The notes under the pieces: model-generated
Told to the model about the DNA's origin: nothing
The model's database searches: none
Seen by the model: the letters and a program-made list of their open reading frames with translations, nothing else
Position numbers and translations under genes: made by a program
Source of the DNA: Streptomyces ferrugineus
GTDB taxonomy: Bacteria > Actinomycetota > Actinomycetes > Streptomycetales > Streptomycetaceae
Assembly (NCBI RefSeq): GCF_015160855.1
Contig: NZ_CP063373.1
Location: forward strand, 5,642,001 to 5,706,000
DNA: 64,000 nt
Direction of reading: 5' to 3'
Part shown: positions 62,879-64,000 of the stretch, in pieces
How positions within the stretch are numbered: the stretch's first letter is position 1
Layout of the letters: each line of letters begins with the position of its first letter

Positions 62879-63862
62879 CTACCAGCGGCCTTCGACCTGC
62901 TCCTTGATCCGCCGGTCGTACAGGTCCCGGATCGCGGTGAGCGTGTGCTCGGACAGCTCCGGCAGCGCCGCGGCGGCCGCGTTGGCGCGGGCCTGCTCGG
63001 GCGAGCGGGCGCCCGGGATCACGGTGGTCACGCCGGGCTGCTGGATGATCCAGCGCAGCGCGAGCTGGGCCGGTGTGAAGCCCTCCGGGGCGAGGGCGGC
63101 GAACTCGACGGCCGCCTCCACGCCGGAGTCGTAGTCGACGCCGGAGAAGGTCTCGCCCTGGTCGAAGGACTCGCCGTGCCGGTTGTAGGTGCGGTGGTCG
63201 TTGGCCGGGAAGACGGTGTCCTTGGTGTACTTGCCCGACAGCAGGCCGGAGGCCAGCGGGACGCGGGCGATGATGCCGACGCCCGCCTCCTCGGCCGCGG
63301 GCAGCACCTCGAGGAGGGGCTTCATGCGGAACGGGTTGAGGATGATCTGCACGCTGGCCACGCCCGGCCGGGCGATCGCGGTCAGCGCCTCGGCGCAGGT
63401 CTCGACGCTGACGCCGTACTGCGCGATGCGCTCCTCCTCGACCAGGGTGTCCAGGGCGTCGAACACCTCGTCCGTGGAGTAGACCGGCGTCGGCGGGCAG
63501 TGCAGTTGGACCAGGTCGAGGCGGTCCACGCCGAGGTTGCGCCGTGAACGGTCGTTCCAGGCGCGGAAGTTGTCGAGAACGTAGTTCTCGGGGATCTGGT
63601 CGACACGGCGGCCCATCTTGGTCGCCACGAAGATGTCCAGCTCGGGCCTGCCCCGCAGGAAGCCGGCGATGGTCTGCTCACTGCGCCCGTCGCCGTACAC
63701 GTCGGCCGTGTCGAAGAAGGTGACCCCCGACTCCACCGCCGCGTCCAGTACCGAAAGGGCTTCCTTGTCGTCCACGTCTCCCCAGTCGGCGCCCAGCTGC
63801 CACGTACCGAGACCGACGACGGATGCCCGCTGACCCGACCTACCGATTACACGCTCGTCCAT
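62879..63862 (-). CDS. aldo/keto reductase
   Basis: A 327-residue NADPH-dependent oxidoreductase with the full catalytic tetrad: Asp51 and Tyr56 (FFDTADVYGDGRSE), Lys82 (VATKMGRR) and His121 (LVQLHCPP). The C-terminal IPGARSPEQARANAAAA binds NADPH phosphate. The closest type is the AKR11/YhdN-like general stress family acting on small aldehydes. The upstream 63863-64000 contains a 10-bp hairpin and no evident gene. Confidence 0.92.
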   Translation of the reverse strand: MDERVIGRSGQRASVVGLGTWQLGADWGDVDDKEALSVLDAAVESGVTFFDTADVYGDGRSEQTIAGFLRGRPELDIFVATKMGRRVDQIPENYVLDNFRAWNDRSRRNLGVDRLDLVQLHCPPTPVYSTDEVFDALDTLVEEERIAQYGVSVETCAEALTAIARPGVASVQIILNPFRMKPLLEVLPAAEEAGVGIIARVPLASGLLSGKYTKDTVFPANDHRTYNRHGESFDQGETFSGVDYDSGVEAAVEFAALAPEGFTPAQLALRWIIQQPGVTTVIPGARSPEQARANAAAAALPELSEHTLTAIRDLYDRRIKEQVEGRW

Positions 63863-63897
63863 GGCGTCAGTGTGTCATTCGCCGCCGGCGGGGGCGG

Positions 63898-63922
63898 AGG
63901 GGGCCCGCCGCCCGGGCCCCCT
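63898..63922. repeat. 10-bp GC hairpin upstream of the aldo/keto reductase
   Basis: AGGGGGCCCG (63898-63907) pairs perfectly with CGGGCCCCCT (63913-63922) around a 5-nt loop, 36 bp before the AKR start. No gene is evident from 63863 to the window end. It may be the terminator of a gene beyond the edge or a regulatory site. Confidence 0.45.
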
Positions 63923-64000
63923 GTGAATTCGTCACCCACAAGAGTGAATCCGTTCGGCGAGCAAGCGGTTACCGTCGGCCGGGTCCCTAGCTTGGGCCTG

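Overview
The window reads as chromosomal DNA of a Streptomyces or close relative. GC content is very high, GTG starts are frequent, many adjacent genes overlap by four bases (ATGA or GTGA), and typical streptomycete families are present: a SigB-type sigma factor, a WhiB-like protein, an ANTAR regulator, a GlgE-pathway operon, an F420-dependent oxidoreductase and a UBP zinc finger protein. I saw no rRNA, tRNA, insertion sequence, phage gene or CRISPR array. Function assignments come from reading the translated sequence; no database search was run.

Positions 1-13,200 hold an alpha-glucan locus headed by a SigG-like sigma factor, followed by an ANTAR protein and a VOC protein. A degenerate RsbW-type ATPase gene overlaps glgX on the minus strand. 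Divergently there is a DUF5133 gene and then glgE-treS-maltokinase-glgB, the complete GlgE route from trehalose through maltose-1-phosphate to branched alpha-glucan. From memory the layout resembles the second Streptomyces glg cluster, the one associated with aerial hyphae and spores.

Positions 13,200-25,320 carry an acyl-CoA synthetase with an altered A3 motif, two secreted carbohydrate- or surface-type proteins, a type II NADH dehydrogenase, a FUSC-type membrane protein, a candidate small RNA with a strong terminator, a cyclic-nucleotide-binding-fold protein, a LysE exporter with its divergent LysG/ArgP regulator, a TetR/saccharopine-dehydrogenase pair and a WhiB-like protein.

Positions 25,320-36,430 carry an L,D-transpeptidase plus two-component system, a DUF488 gene, a TetR-regulated FAD dehydrogenase divergent from alkB with two tandem palindromic operators, an acyltransferase, a metallo-beta-lactamase-fold enzyme, a DUF4032 protein and a double-domain universal stress protein.

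Positions 36,430-43,290 contain a VOC remnant and an overlapping three-gene operon: a receiver domain fused to a thioredoxin-reductase-like flavoprotein, a cNMP-domain histidine kinase, and a UBP zinc finger protein. A large LAL-type LuxR regulator follows.

Positions 43,290-49,940 form a minus-strand glycan operon: ROK regulator, GH27 with CBM, GH95 alpha-L-fucosidase and SGNH esterase. Positions 50,130-64,000 hold a serine DD-peptidase-like protein, a TerD-CAP-CAP fusion, an AIM24 protein, an array of six 13-bp repeats in front of a TPR-polyprenyl-synthase operon, a threonine-dehydratase-like enzyme, a membrane pseudokinase, a serine hydrolase, an F420-dependent oxidoreductase, a conserved coiled-coil protein, a small membrane protein and an aldo/keto reductase.

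The most unusual items are the pseudokinase, the receiver/flavoprotein/UBP-finger operon, the TerD-CAP fusion and the 13-bp repeat array.
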